Source: Magnolia sinica (lineage: Eukaryota; Streptophyta; Magnoliopsida; Magnoliales; Magnoliaceae). From it: DNA of 64,000 nt. Both the position numbers and the translations under genes were made by a program. The DNA lies in the NCBI RefSeq assembly GCF_029962835.1, contig NC_080588.1, positions 49,149,001-49,213,000 on the forward strand. Direction: 5' to 3'. The notes beneath the pieces were generated by a model. The model was not told the origin of the DNA, searched no databases, and was given only the letters and a program-made list of their open reading frames with translations. How positions within the stretch are numbered: the stretch's first letter is position 1; every line of letters begins with the position of its first letter. Positions 46,101 to 58,100 of this stretch are shown one piece after another.

Positions 46101-49100
46101 AGGGTGGGGAGGATTGTTTTGCTTACCATGGAGAATGCTTGAGCAATCCTTGTGTGGGGATGGGGTTTTGCTGTGTGTATTTTCTGTTTTTATTGTTTTT
46201 TTCTTTTCCTAATAAAATGATCCATTCATCGAAGAAGATTTTTTTATTTTTATTTTTGCAACCGGATGATATGCATCACAAAAGGAGACGTATAATTGTC
46301 TAACAATTCAAACTGGTTGCTAGGCTGATATGTTTCTAGCATAAAGTTGTGCCACCTACAAGCTTTGATACTTAACATTGGAGAGTGAAGAATGTTGTCC
46401 TACTAAGTTACCATTTCTAAATGTTACTTTCTTAAGCCCCATGTCAAACCAAATGTGAGTTAGTTCAAAAGGAGAAAGCTCCGTGGAGGGGAAAATTCTT
46501 CTGACCCTCCGACAGCTTGGTTGATGGGGACATCATGCGCACACGCACGCCCCCACCCTATGCACGTACTCAAGAAGGAGGAGGGCCGCACTTCGATCTG
46601 GATCGACGACAACATCTATACAGGACCTCCTAGTTAAGGGGTTGTGCTATGGATCATTGGAGTGGACCCGATCATCATGTGCATCCCACCATTGGATCTC
46701 ATGATCGTGGCCCCCTACCTTAAATGATCTAGGATTTTGAGTTTTGGTTATTATTACTATTAAAAATATCATGAACGGTTTTGATTGCGTTGATTAGTTG
46801 TTATTTTTGTTATTTCGTCTGTAAGTCTTAGTGTGCGCACATAGCACGGCTTTTGGGGTTTAGGGTTTTCTTATAAATAGGCAACCCCATATAGGTTTTT
46901 TATTCATTGAAGCTTATGATAAAATTCTGCGTTTTTTTCCTCTCTATCCCTCTGAGTTGAAGAAGCAAATTGGGTGTGAAACTCTCCCTTCCTCGAAGGG
47001 CTAACTACCGTGGTGCGAAACCACAATTATCCCAAATCATCCCCATCTCTTCAACCCCACATCCACCATCTTCCACAGCCCTCCCTTTTTCAGATTTATC
47101 ATTTTTTTTGTGCCCAAGTTCTCCACTACAGCAGATTTCTATATTCTGGCCCACCAGAGGGGTTGAAACTTCGGCGGAGCACCATGCACACACCGAAAGG
47201 CGGATCGTCGTGAAACTTGGTGTAAGAGTCGGCCTCCCCCGGTCGACCACACCCAAGGAGTCCGTTTCCAGTTTCGTGGACCCCACACACGTGCGGCCAG
47301 ACAACCACGCACATGCGTCCAGGTGGGCCTGTTGTCCACACGCAAAATCCTTCTCAGGTTCTTCTCTCTACTCTATTTCTCTCCTCTCTCACCTTAAATC
47401 TCAAACCCTAACCCTAGAAAATCTCAGATTCTAAGTATTACCAACTTTTGGAAACCCTAGGTTTTCCCCTATTTAAAACATGGTGAATCTCTTGAATTGG
47501 GGAACAATCCTTTATAGGATTGGATGAATCTACACTCCATTGGGTATTGTTTAGTTTATAATTTTACAGGATCCAGCCCTAAACGTGTATAGGCTTGGAC
47601 CCCCGTAGATTCCCCTTGTTGAATGTTTGATCGTATGCGGGACGTGGAATTTTGTGATTGTTTAAAATTGGTATGATCTAAAGCTTGAAATCTTGCATGT
47701 CATATTTAATTTCATATCCTGCATCAAATTTGGTATTAAAGCCTAAGTTTTTCATAGGGGAATGCATTGCATGTTTAGGGGTTAGTATATTCACGTCTAT
47801 TTTGCATCAAGTCTCATCATATAGGGCAATTTAGGACCCATCATTCCAACATGGACCGCTGAATTTTCTGTTGTCAGAAATTCCTCAATTTTCATGGCTG
47901 AATTTTCTGTTAACAAACTGTTTGAGCAGTTATGTTGCTGGAATTTTATTAGCATTGTGTAGTTTCCCTCATATAGTCTTATAGGATCATTTAGTTTCAT
48001 TTAAACGCATAAAGTTGCATTAGAGGGTCTTTGAGTTGAGTGAGTGGTTGTATGTCCACACGTACTGGTCATGGTTTTGGTTTGCACCCCACGCTAAACA
48101 TGGAGTAATTACAAGAGTCAATGGACAACATAACCTGGCAATTTGAGTCTTTGGATAAGCGCTTGGAACAACGTATTGACCAACGCTTGGATCGGATCAA
48201 TGTACGCGTTACCCTACTAGAGACCTCCGCCCGGGCAAACCCCGCCATTGGGGAAGATGCCCAATCTCAAGCAGGTGGTCAAAAGGACCGACAAAGGAAT
48301 GGGGGTGGACAAAGGAATGGGGGTGGCCAAAGGAATAATCATAGGTGAGCACCCGTGCACCCACACCGCGAGGGGCATCATAATCATCATGACCCAAATA
48401 CGCAACTCCTCAAGGGAATTAGAGTAGAGGCCCCTACATTTGATGGCCACTTGGACCCTGAAGCTTTTTTATATTGGTTGGCGGATATGGACCACTATTT
48501 TGAGTGGTATGACATGTCAGATGCTCGTCGAGTCCGATTTGCCAAGATAAAGCTTGTGGGCCAAGCAAAGAGATTTTGGGCTACTGTGGAGCAAAAGAAA
48601 GAAAGGTCGAGGGAGCACCCAATAGTCTATTAGGGAGAAATGAAAGAAACTCTTAAGGAAAAGTACCTCCCTTTCTCTTATCACTTGAGGTTGGTTGAAG
48701 AATGGCAGTCTCTTCGACAAGGTTCCATGAGTGTGACTGAATACATTGAAAAGTTCGAAGAGTACTTGTCCCGATGTGAAGTTGAAGAGGATCCCATACT
48801 CACTCTTGCTCGATTTAAGACGGGCTTCCGTTCTGACATTAGGAGAGAATTACTCGCCAAGGACAGACACTCTTGAACAGATGTATCAAGTAGTGTTGGA
48901 AGTCGAGCAATACCTCAAAGCATCTGTGAGAAGGCGGTCTGAGTCTCGTGATTCTGGCGCTAAGGCCAACCCTTCTGGGGATAAACCTGGCACTGGATAT
49001 CAGTACAAGCCTTCCAGTAGTTCTTAATCTAGGCCCAAGGATGATAAGGGTAAAGAAGTTGTTGGATCTAACTCGCACAGAAGTGATGTGACTGGGTGTT

Positions 49101-52100
49101 TTAGATGTCAGGGGTTTGGTCACTTTGCCCACTAGTGTGGCACAAAAGAGAGCACTAAGGTGTTCCTTATTGAGGGGCAAGTAGAAGTAGTGCCCCCAAA
49201 AAGTGACGGTGAAGAGGAATATGAGCCAACAGAAACCCGTAGTGATGAGGAAGAGGGAGCGCAAGAGTCCGCGACCCTTGCAGTTGTGCGTTGCGCGTTG
49301 TACCTTTGCATAAGGAAAGAATATCGACGATTGGCGCCGCAACACGATCTTCGATACTTACACAAAATTTGGTGATAAAAGCTGCAAGATAATAGTGGAT
49401 AGCGATGGTTGTGTCAACGTGACATCAACTGGCGCTGTGAGCCATCTAGGCTTAAAGCTTGAAGCCCATCCTCAACCCTATAAAGTGTCTTGGGTTGATG
49501 AAACTTCCATTCCAGTCTCGCACCATTGTCTTGTTCCTATTCAGTTTGGATCATATAAAGACACATTTTGGTGTGAAGTTGTTCCTGTTCAATTTAGGAC
49601 ATATAAACCTAGGAAGCCTATTGATCTTGTCCTTATATCCCTGTCTCATAGGCCATCAGAGTCTACAGAGTCCTTTGCACATCACATTCATTCATTGCAT
49701 CAAGAAATCAGGCAAAAGATCAATACTAGTAATGAACATTACAAAATTTCTAGAGACCAACATAAACGACTCAAGGAATTCAATGTAGGGGACTCTGTGA
49801 TGATCCACATCAGGCTAGAGCGGTACCCTTAGGGAGCCGTTTGTAAATTACACGCACGTAGTGCTACACCATTTCAAATTATAAAACAAAACAGCCTCAA
49901 TGCGTATATGGTAGATCTTCCACCTTCCATGGGAATTAGTTCCACATTCAATGTGGAGGATCTAATTACATTTCAGGGGACCACTGATACATTGTCCAGC
50001 CTTTCACCGAACCAACCTGATTCCCCAGACCTGTCCTTTGATCCATGGCCTCTTCCCAACCCATCTTCCCAGCCTCTACCTCGATATTCTAGACCATCAG
50101 ATAATATTGACGTTGGACGGTGAGTTTCAAAAGTTCCTAGTCAAGTAGAAGTCACGCCCAGCTTCAGACAGTACGTGACTCACTGAGGAAGAGCTTCAAA
50201 GACTTGATCCTGACGTTTTGAAGCGGTTCAAGAGTTTTGTTTCGCCAATGGCGAAACTTTCGCAGCCAGGGAAAGTTGATGGGGACATCATGCGCACACG
50301 CACGCCCCCACCCTATGCATGTACTCAAGAAGGAAGGCCCCACTATCAATCTGGATCGACGACGACATTTATGCAGGACCTCCTAATTAAGGGGTTGTGC
50401 TATGGATCATTGGAGTGGACCCGATCATCATGTGGATCCCATCATTGGATCTCATGACCGTGGCCCACTACCCTAGATGATCTGGGATTTTGAGTTTTGG
50501 TTATTATTACTATTAGAAACATCATGAACGGTTTTGATTGCGTTGATTAGTTGTTATTTTTGTTACTTCGTCTCTAAGTCTTAGTGTGCGCACATGGCGC
50601 GGCTTTTGGGGTATAGGGTTTTCTTATAAATAGGCAACCCTATGTAGGTTTTTTTCCATTGAAGCTTATGAATAAAATTCTACGTTTTTTCTTCTATCCC
50701 TCTGAGTTGAAGAAGCTAATTGGGTGTGAAACCCTCCCTTCCTCGAAAGGCTAACTACCATGGTGCGAGCCACAACTATCCCAAATCATCCCCATCTCTT
50801 CCACTCCACATCCACCATCTTCCACAGCCCTCCCTTCTTCAGATTTATCATTTTTTTGTGCCCAAGTTCTCCACTACAGCAGATTTTCAAATTCTGGCCT
50901 ACCAGAGGAGCTGAAACTTCGGCGGAGCACCACGCACACATCGGAAGGCGAATCGTCGCGAAACTTGGTGTGAGAGTCGGCCTCCCCTGGCCAACCACAC
51001 CCAAGGAGTCCGTTTCCAATTTCATGGACCCCACACACATGCGGCCGGACATCCACGCACGTGCGTCCAGTTAGGCCTGCTATCCACACGCAGAATCCTT
51101 CTCAAGTTCTTCTCTATCCTCTATTCCTCTCCTCTCTCGCCTTAAATCCCAAATTTTAACCCTAGAAAATCCTAGATTCTAAGTATTTCCAACTTTTGCA
51201 AACCCTAGGTTTTCCCCTATTTGAAACATAGTGAATCTCTTGAATTGACGAACAGTCCTTTACAGGATTGGATGAATCTACACTCTATTGGGTATTGTTT
51301 GGTTTATAATTTTACTTGATCCAACCCTAAAAGTGTGTAGGCTTGGACCCCCGTTGATTCCCCTTGTTGAATGTTGGATCGTATGTAAAACGTAGAATTT
51401 GGTGATTGTTTAAAATTGGTATGATCTAAAGCTTGAAATCTTACATGTCATATTTAATTTCATGTCCTGCATCATTGGTCCAGAGGTGTAGCTGTGTTTC
51501 ACGGCAAGCAGAGGAGCAAGGAGGTTAATTGTGAGTTGTGACACAAAAGAGATTGAAGGTTAGGGCTGACGTGGAATGGGGGGCCCATACATCATAGGCC
51601 TTGGTTGTGCTAATGCTCGACACGTTAACGATCTCATGGGTGGGGGCTCATCCAATCCCATCATGTTCTTTCTCCTTTAGCACAAAGGGAAGACTTGTTC
51701 AAAAGTGAGAATGTGTTTTGTTAGGCAAAATGTCATGTCAGATAGAGGTGGCACATGTCATCTCCAGAGCAAGGAGCATTTAGTGTTGAAGTGACATCAC
51801 ATGCAGATATCTCGGTGGGTATATAGTGCAACTAGATCAAGGAAATTGCAATGAAATTCATCGTACTAGAATGAAAGTTTGAATCGCACAAGGGAAAAGA
51901 TGCAATGACTGTGAGCAAGCTCAACAGTCCTTTCATCTTATACCAACGATCACCACTTTCCCCCTCAACACACTACCATAGAGAAACAACTCAACAAGAG
52001 AATTTGCTCAAAGCAAATATCATTCAATTGTGGATTATACCATACGGCCCATGACTATTTATAACGAGTGTTTACAAGGTTTCCTTCTTGAGAAAATCTC

Positions 52101-55100
52101 TAGCATAATCTAAGGAATCTGAGACTAGAATTCCTTGCTAGCCAAGATCTATAAAATAAGAAAACACTTGAACATGAAAATCTAATCATTCTTCTTTTCT
52201 TCCAGCATAGAGATATTTTTCCTAACATAGATATATGAAAGAAAGGAAATTAGGAACAAGCTAAAATGGAAAATTAGGCCTTTTCTTGTGCACATGTGTG
52301 GGATGAGGCGTGATTGCATCAATTCCCCCTCGCTTGGAAAAAATTGGCTCCTTCAAGTTAATGGAAAAATGTAGTCCTCATAGAGCTTGTGCGCTTGAAA
52401 TCGTTTGTTGAGATCCGCATGCTATTGTATCTCAGTCGACCCCTCCACTTGACAAGAAACTTCTGATGCTCTCCTTGGTGTGTGAAAACTATCTCCTAAT
52501 CATCCTACATGTTTTCAATGATTTCTTCAAACTAGCATGGTACCTTGAGTATCCAGATAACTTATTCTTTTGTGCCATCGTCTCCATGATGTTCAAGGAA
52601 AATTGTAAGATCTTCCACACTGAAAATGGACTGATCTTCATTTCGGGTGGAAGTTTGATCATGTATTATCACCCCAGCTTCTTCAAAATATGATAAGGAC
52701 CAGCCTTTCTCAAGTGGAGCTTGGTGAAAGAGCCTACTAGAAACCTCTCAGGCTTAGAGGGCTCAAGAATCTCAATCACAAACTTGCTATGACAATCTGC
52801 TTAGGAGGAATATTGATATTGTGACGTTGCAAGAAACAAAGCTTGAAAATGTGAGGAACTCCAAGATAAATGAAATGTGGGAAGAGGTTCAAATGGGCAT
52901 TGTCTGCTGTTCATGGCCCTAACGATCTAATTTGCAGCCACAGCTTTGGCATGAATTGCCAGGGTGAACGTTGGGAGGAAGGCTTGAACACAATCAGATT
53001 TTCTCCTCAAAAGCTGAGAGGCAGTAGGGTCACCACATTGATGAGGAAGTTTGTCAATTTTGTTGCGCTCAATAATCTTATCAATCATCTAGTTATGGGG
53101 CACATTTACCTGGCCGGAAAGGCATTTTGGGGGTGGTTCAATTGGTGTTTTTGAGGTTTGCTTTAATCATGTTCCCATTTGCTTGGATTCTTAAGGCATT
53201 TCCATGGGACATACTCCATTCAAATTTGAGAACCAGTAGTTGGAGGAACAGGGTTGTATTAATTAAGTGCAACATGATGGGGGAATGTGACGTTGAGGTT
53301 GTGCACGTTTTAGATGCTTGAAGAAATTGAAGATCCTTGAGTCGAAGCTTAAGGAATGGAGCAAGGTCAGATTTTGATCAATACAAGTTTAAGAAAGAGG
53401 AGACCCTAAGCTGAATCAAAGGTATTGATGGGGAAGACGAAGACGGCTGTGTTGACAAGAATTTGGTGATTGAAAGGGAGTGCCTTAAAGTGGTCCACAT
53501 GACAATTTTTAGGAGAGAGGAAGGGTGGAGACAAAAATTGAGGGAGCCTTGGCTAAAGGGAGGTGATCGAAGTATTGCCTTGGCAAACGGGAGGCTGCTA
53601 GCAAATTCCATTCATAAGCTCCACTTGAACAATTCACTTGTTAAAGACTGAATCAGATGGTGGACGTGATTGTGGAGTACTACTCTAATATGTATTCTAT
53701 GGAAGAATTTTGCACATCGCAATCGGAGGGCATATCCTTAAGCCGTTGCTCTAGGAATGGCAGAGTGCATGGAAAGATTCTTTGAAAAAGAGGAAGTTAG
53801 GAAAGTGGTGTTTGAGATGGGCAAGGACACCGAGACAGGGACAAATGGTTTCACTATAGCATTCTTCCAAGCTTGTTTGGACATCATAAAGATGATTCTA
53901 CAACTTCCTCTCTTTTTTATTTTTATTTTTAGAGTTCTGTCATAGATCAAAATTAGCTAGGGTTTTAACACAACTTTTACTGCTCTTACTCTTGAAGGTT
54001 CAGGATGCAATGGAAACTAAAGTCTTTAAACCAATTAGCCTAGTGGGTGATGTTTACAAGATCTTCGCTAAGGACTAGTGTTGAAGGAAGAGGAATGTAT
54101 TTAATCAACTGCAGCATGGTAGGGAGAATGTGAAGCTGAGGTGGTGCATGTTTTAAATGATTGAAGAAATTGAAAATTCTTAAATTGATGCTCAAGGAAT
54201 GGAGCAAGCTCAGCTTGGCCAATACATGGTCAAGGAAGAGGACATTCTAAGCTGAATCGAAGGTATTGATGGGGATGAGGAAGGTTGTGCTGATGAGAAT
54301 TTGGTGATTGAAAGGGAGAGCCTTAAAGTGGACTACACGTTGATCCTTAGGAGAGAAGAAGATCATGGAGACAAAAATCAAGGGATACTTGGTTAAAGGA
54401 AGTTGAAGAAATATTCCCTTCTTCGACAAGGTAGCAAACAGGAAACAGAGCAAATTCCATTCATAAGCTTCACTTGAACAATTTGCTTGTTAAAGACAGA
54501 ATCAGATGAAGGACACAATTGTAGAGTACTACTTAATATATATTCTAAGGAAGGTTCTGTATACTACAATTGAAGGGCTTATCCTTAAGTCACTGCTCGT
54601 GGGAATGGCAGAGTGCATGGAATGAATCTTTGAAGAAGAGGAGGTTAAGAAAGTGGTGTGTGATAGTTTCACTATAGTACACTTCCAGTACTACTTTATG
54701 TATTCTAAGGAAGGTTTTGTATACTACAATTGGAGGGCTTATCCTTAAGTCACTGCTCGTGGGAATGGCAGAGTGCATAGAATGAATCTTTGAAGAAGAG
54801 GAAGTTAAGAAAGTGGTGTGTGATAGTTTCACTATAGTATACTTCCAAGCTTGTTTGGACATAATTAAAGGGGGAGGCTATAACTGCCCTTTTTTCATTT
54901 TATAACAGTTCCATCATAAATCAAAATTAAATAGGGTCTTCACTCAACTTTTAGTGCTATTACTCTAAATGTTCAGGACGCAATGGAAATTAAAGACTTT
55001 AGACTGATTAGCTAAGTGGGTGGTGTCTATGAAATCTTAGATAAGGTGCTTTCAGTTAGATTACACAAGATCATGGCTTTTGTCCTCTCACCACCTCCAA

Positions 55101-58100
55101 GGAGCCTTAAGAGATGACAGGCACATTTTGGATGGCACTCTAGCTGCTAATGAGGGGCCAGAAGAGGTTTGGCAGTAATTTTTGCAGGATTGACATGGAG
55201 AAGGCTTATGATTATGTTGATTAGGACTTCCTAGTTTTTGTTGGAAGGGTGGAGCTTGCTGAAAAATGGATTGGGTGGATAAGATAAAGCATTTCGACAG
55301 CTCCATTCTTGATTCTGGTGGGTGGTTCGTTGGCCCAATTCAAGAAGGATTCGTTAGGAAGACCCGATGTGTCAGGCACGTATCCTAGTGACCATTTCAT
55401 TCCGTAGGATCCCACGGTCCTCCCAGTCGAATTCCGGCAACCCGCGACCCATAGATTGCATTTGCGCACGACCCTAAATCTCATCCTATAAACCCGAGTC
55501 GACTCGACCTGAGACCTGTGCCATCGCGACCGCCCCGTCGCCACAATTCCGACGCCACGTCTCATGCGCCGATCCGACGTCTAGATCATGAGATATGGGC
55601 CACGTATGATCATGGCCCTGGACCGCACGTTGCAGGACTCACCTAACCCATGGCACATTTCCCTAGGCCATTATGAGGATGACATCACCCCTACGCCTAG
55701 CCACCCTACTACCCTACTCCTTAGCCACCCTACCTATAGCCTATCTCTTACAAGTTACAACTAATAATTATCCTAGCCACCTCTCTTCCCCAAACCAATC
55801 ATACCTACCTATGAGAGAGCCTACCTAGCTACTATCTCTCTCTCTTATCTCTCTTTCCCTCCATTTCCTTCTCATTTTTCATCCTCCATTACAAGAGAGA
55901 AGAGAGCTCCCCAAAAATTCAGCAACCTCAAGCTCCCTAATCCCCCATATCCAACCTTTCAAACCTTATCTTGACCATTAAATCGACCTCTTTGGAGCAT
56001 TAGAAGCCATTGGTGGAAGAAAGAGTTCAAGAATCCTACGTGGGTGTCATATTTAGAATAGATTTACATTCCTTCATTGATTTTCTTGCATAAGATCATG
56101 TAGGACCCACCAATCAATGGTGGGGATCCTATTTGACCTTTTGGATGTGGCCGATGGCCCATCCTTGATGCATGCATGATCCATGATGGGGTCCATGGAG
56201 ACCCCATCATGATGTTTTCTTTTTGAATCCATGCCTTCTAAGGGTCATTTAGACTCCTCATTTGCATGGTGGGGATGGTATCCCTACCTCAGATTTTTTT
56301 TTATATTATGATGGTCCATGAATATGATTGTATGGTGTAGATCTTGTGAGGGACTCATAGTGGCGGAGTCCCTCCTTCATTGGCCGTTCTCTCTCTCTTT
56401 CTCTCCCATCATGGATCATGCATGCATCAAGGATGGGCCATCAGCCACATCCAAAAGGTTAAATAGGATCCCCACCATTGATTGATGGGTCCTACATGAT
56501 CCTATGCAAGAAAATCAATGAAGGAATGCAGATTTATTCTAAATATGACACCCACCTAGGATTCTTGAACTCCTTCCACCAATGGCTTCCAATGCTCCAA
56601 AGATGTCAATTTAATGGTCGAGATGAGGTTTGGAGGGTTGGATATGGGGAATTAGGGAACTTGAGGTTGCTGAATTTTTGGAGAGCTCTTTTCTCTCTTG
56701 TAATGGAAGATGAAAAATGAGAAGAAAAGGAAGGAAAAGAGAGATAAGAGAGAGAGTGAGAGAGTAGCTAGGTAGACTCTCTCATAGGTAGGTATGATTG
56801 GTTTGGGGAAGAGAAGTGGCTAGAATAATTATTAATGGTAAGAGATAGGTTATAGGTGGGGTGGCTATGGAGTAGGGTAGTAGGGTGGCTAGGTGTAGGG
56901 GTGATATCATCCTCATAATGACCTAGGGAAATGTGTCATGAGTTAGGTGGGTCCCGCAACATGCAGTCCAGAGCCATGATCATACGCAGCCCATATCTCA
57001 TGATCTAGACGTCGGATCGGCGCACGAGAGGCGGCGACGGCGCGGTCGCGATGGCACAGGTCTCGCGTCGAGTCGACTCGGATTTACAGGATGGGACTCA
57101 GGGTCGCACGCAAATGCAATCTATGGGTCGCAGGTCGCCGGAATTCGACTAGGAGAACCGCTGGATCCTACGGAATGGAATGGTCACTAGGATACGGGCC
57201 TAACACGATGCACTTCTCCTTTTTAACAATAGTTGCAGAAAGTTTGAGCTTGATTATGACTAGGGCCTTAGCTATTCATTTGGTCACAGGCTTTCAGATA
57301 GGAAATTCAGAATTGGAGATCTCGCACCTTCGGTTCGTGGACGACAATCTTCTGTTGTGTGAAATGTCATTGGTGCAGATTGATAATTTGAAAGACATCC
57401 AAAGATGCTTTGAAGCTGTCTCTAGGCTCTAGGTTAACCTTAGAAAAAGCAAAACGGCCGGTGTGATCGTGGAAAAGGAAAGGGTCAAGCTTTTGGCAAG
57501 AAGGGTGGGTGCAATTATGTGGAGATGAGGTGTACACATTTGTGGCTCCCTCTTAGGGGCAATCGGAGTACTATTTCATTCTATAACCTTGTTGTTGAGA
57601 GAATAAAGAAAAAGCTACGTAGATGGAAAGGGTCATATCTCTTGTAAGGGGGATTACCCTCATTAAAGTCATTCTCTCAAATCTCCCCTTCAATTTCTCT
57701 TTATTTAAACTTCCCATGGCATAATAATAAGTTGAAGCTTTCTTTAGAGAATTTTTTTTCTTTTCTTATTTTGTGTGGGGAGAGAGGAGGGAAATAAATT
57801 CCACCTTATTAACTGGAACAAGGTTCAAACGCCAGTGAGTCAAGGGAATCTTGGGATTGCAATGTTAGAGAAAAAAATTGAGCACTTTTAGAGGTTTGGG
57901 GAAGAGCCAAAGGGTGTGGTTTTTGGGCCATGGTAATAGATCATCAATTGGTAATGTGGTCGCAGAATGGTGGGCCATTCAAGAGCCACAAGGAGATCCT
58001 TTGGAAGAAGTCTCTCTAGAATCCTTTGGGTTTTGTGGAAAGAAAGAAACTCTCATTGATTGAAGCTATAAAAGAAGGATCTTCATCATGATTTTTAATT

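Larger units (their letters stand above)
41225..46140 (+). mobile_element. LINE A (L1-type), degraded and interrupted
   Basis: Decayed non-LTR retrotransposon in canonical order: endonuclease (WCIVSDFNVTGFIHEKTSTT at about 41290-41350), linker (LTREEISCYQKSRENWIKEG near 41892-41945), RT (CREDINASFIMLVPK-like text near 42570, SQAAFILGRSIMDRL near 42725, LRKGGPLSPLPFAIVAKAF near 43005-43061), thumb (ASLANLP text near 43465), zf-RVT region (DAPMKVKAFCWFARLDKIL near 45225-45282), a C-terminal WCIWIERK segment, then an RNase H-like tail (VIEGDHKIMQRQLASGKYPW, and NALADHLPKEGW near 46070-46105). It is broken by frameshifts, two SINE-like inserts, a hAT element and a local inversion. It lies opposite to the host gene MIC10. 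Confidence 0.85.
46522..51474 (+). mobile_element. chromodomain-type Ty3/Gypsy LTR retrotransposon, internally deleted
   Basis: This 4,953-bp element has both LTRs and a perfect 5-bp target duplication TTGGT (46517-46521 and 51475-51479). The interior (2,550 bp) holds a primer binding site, gag, a partial protease, then abruptly the C-terminal end of integrase with a chromodomain-like tail; RT, RNase H and the integrase core are missing. It is therefore non-autonomous. Stops in gag show that it is also decayed. It inserted beyond the coding end of LINE A. Confidence 0.93.
52790..58070 (+). mobile_element. LINE B (L1-type), degraded, rearranged and interrupted
   Basis: Decayed non-LTR element in plus orientation: endonuclease start (LLRRNIDIVTLQETKLENVR near 52796-52855), linker (EGWRQKLREPWLKGGDRSIA near 53521-53580; VRKVVFEMGKDTETGTNGFT near 53793-53852), RT (RLHKIM near 55057, then PFLILVGGSL near 55300, TIVAESLSLIMTRAL near 57228-57272, FVDD catalytic box at 57334-57345, FEAVSRL, then RRWKGSYLL near 57618). 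The text ends with GRAKGCGFWAMV-type sequence near 57930. A segment of about 0.85 kb is tandemly repeated and a 1.8-kb inverted-arm element splits the RT domain. No zf-RVT end is seen, so the 3' end is missing. Confidence 0.82.

Noticed and set aside
46970-47434. 154-codon frame in the first LTR, with related frames in the second LTR
   Set aside because: It lies wholly within LTR sequence, and the corresponding frame is broken in the other LTR.
55370-57205. Interpretation of the inverted-arm element as a standard Mutator or hAT transposon
   Set aside because: The flanking duplication reads 5 bp, and neither an 8-bp nor a 9-bp version matches; the ends are TGT...ACA.
57091-57432. 113-codon open frame joining two kinds of sequence
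   Set aside because: It starts in the arm of the inverted-arm element and runs into LINE RT. It is an accident of insertion, not a fusion gene.
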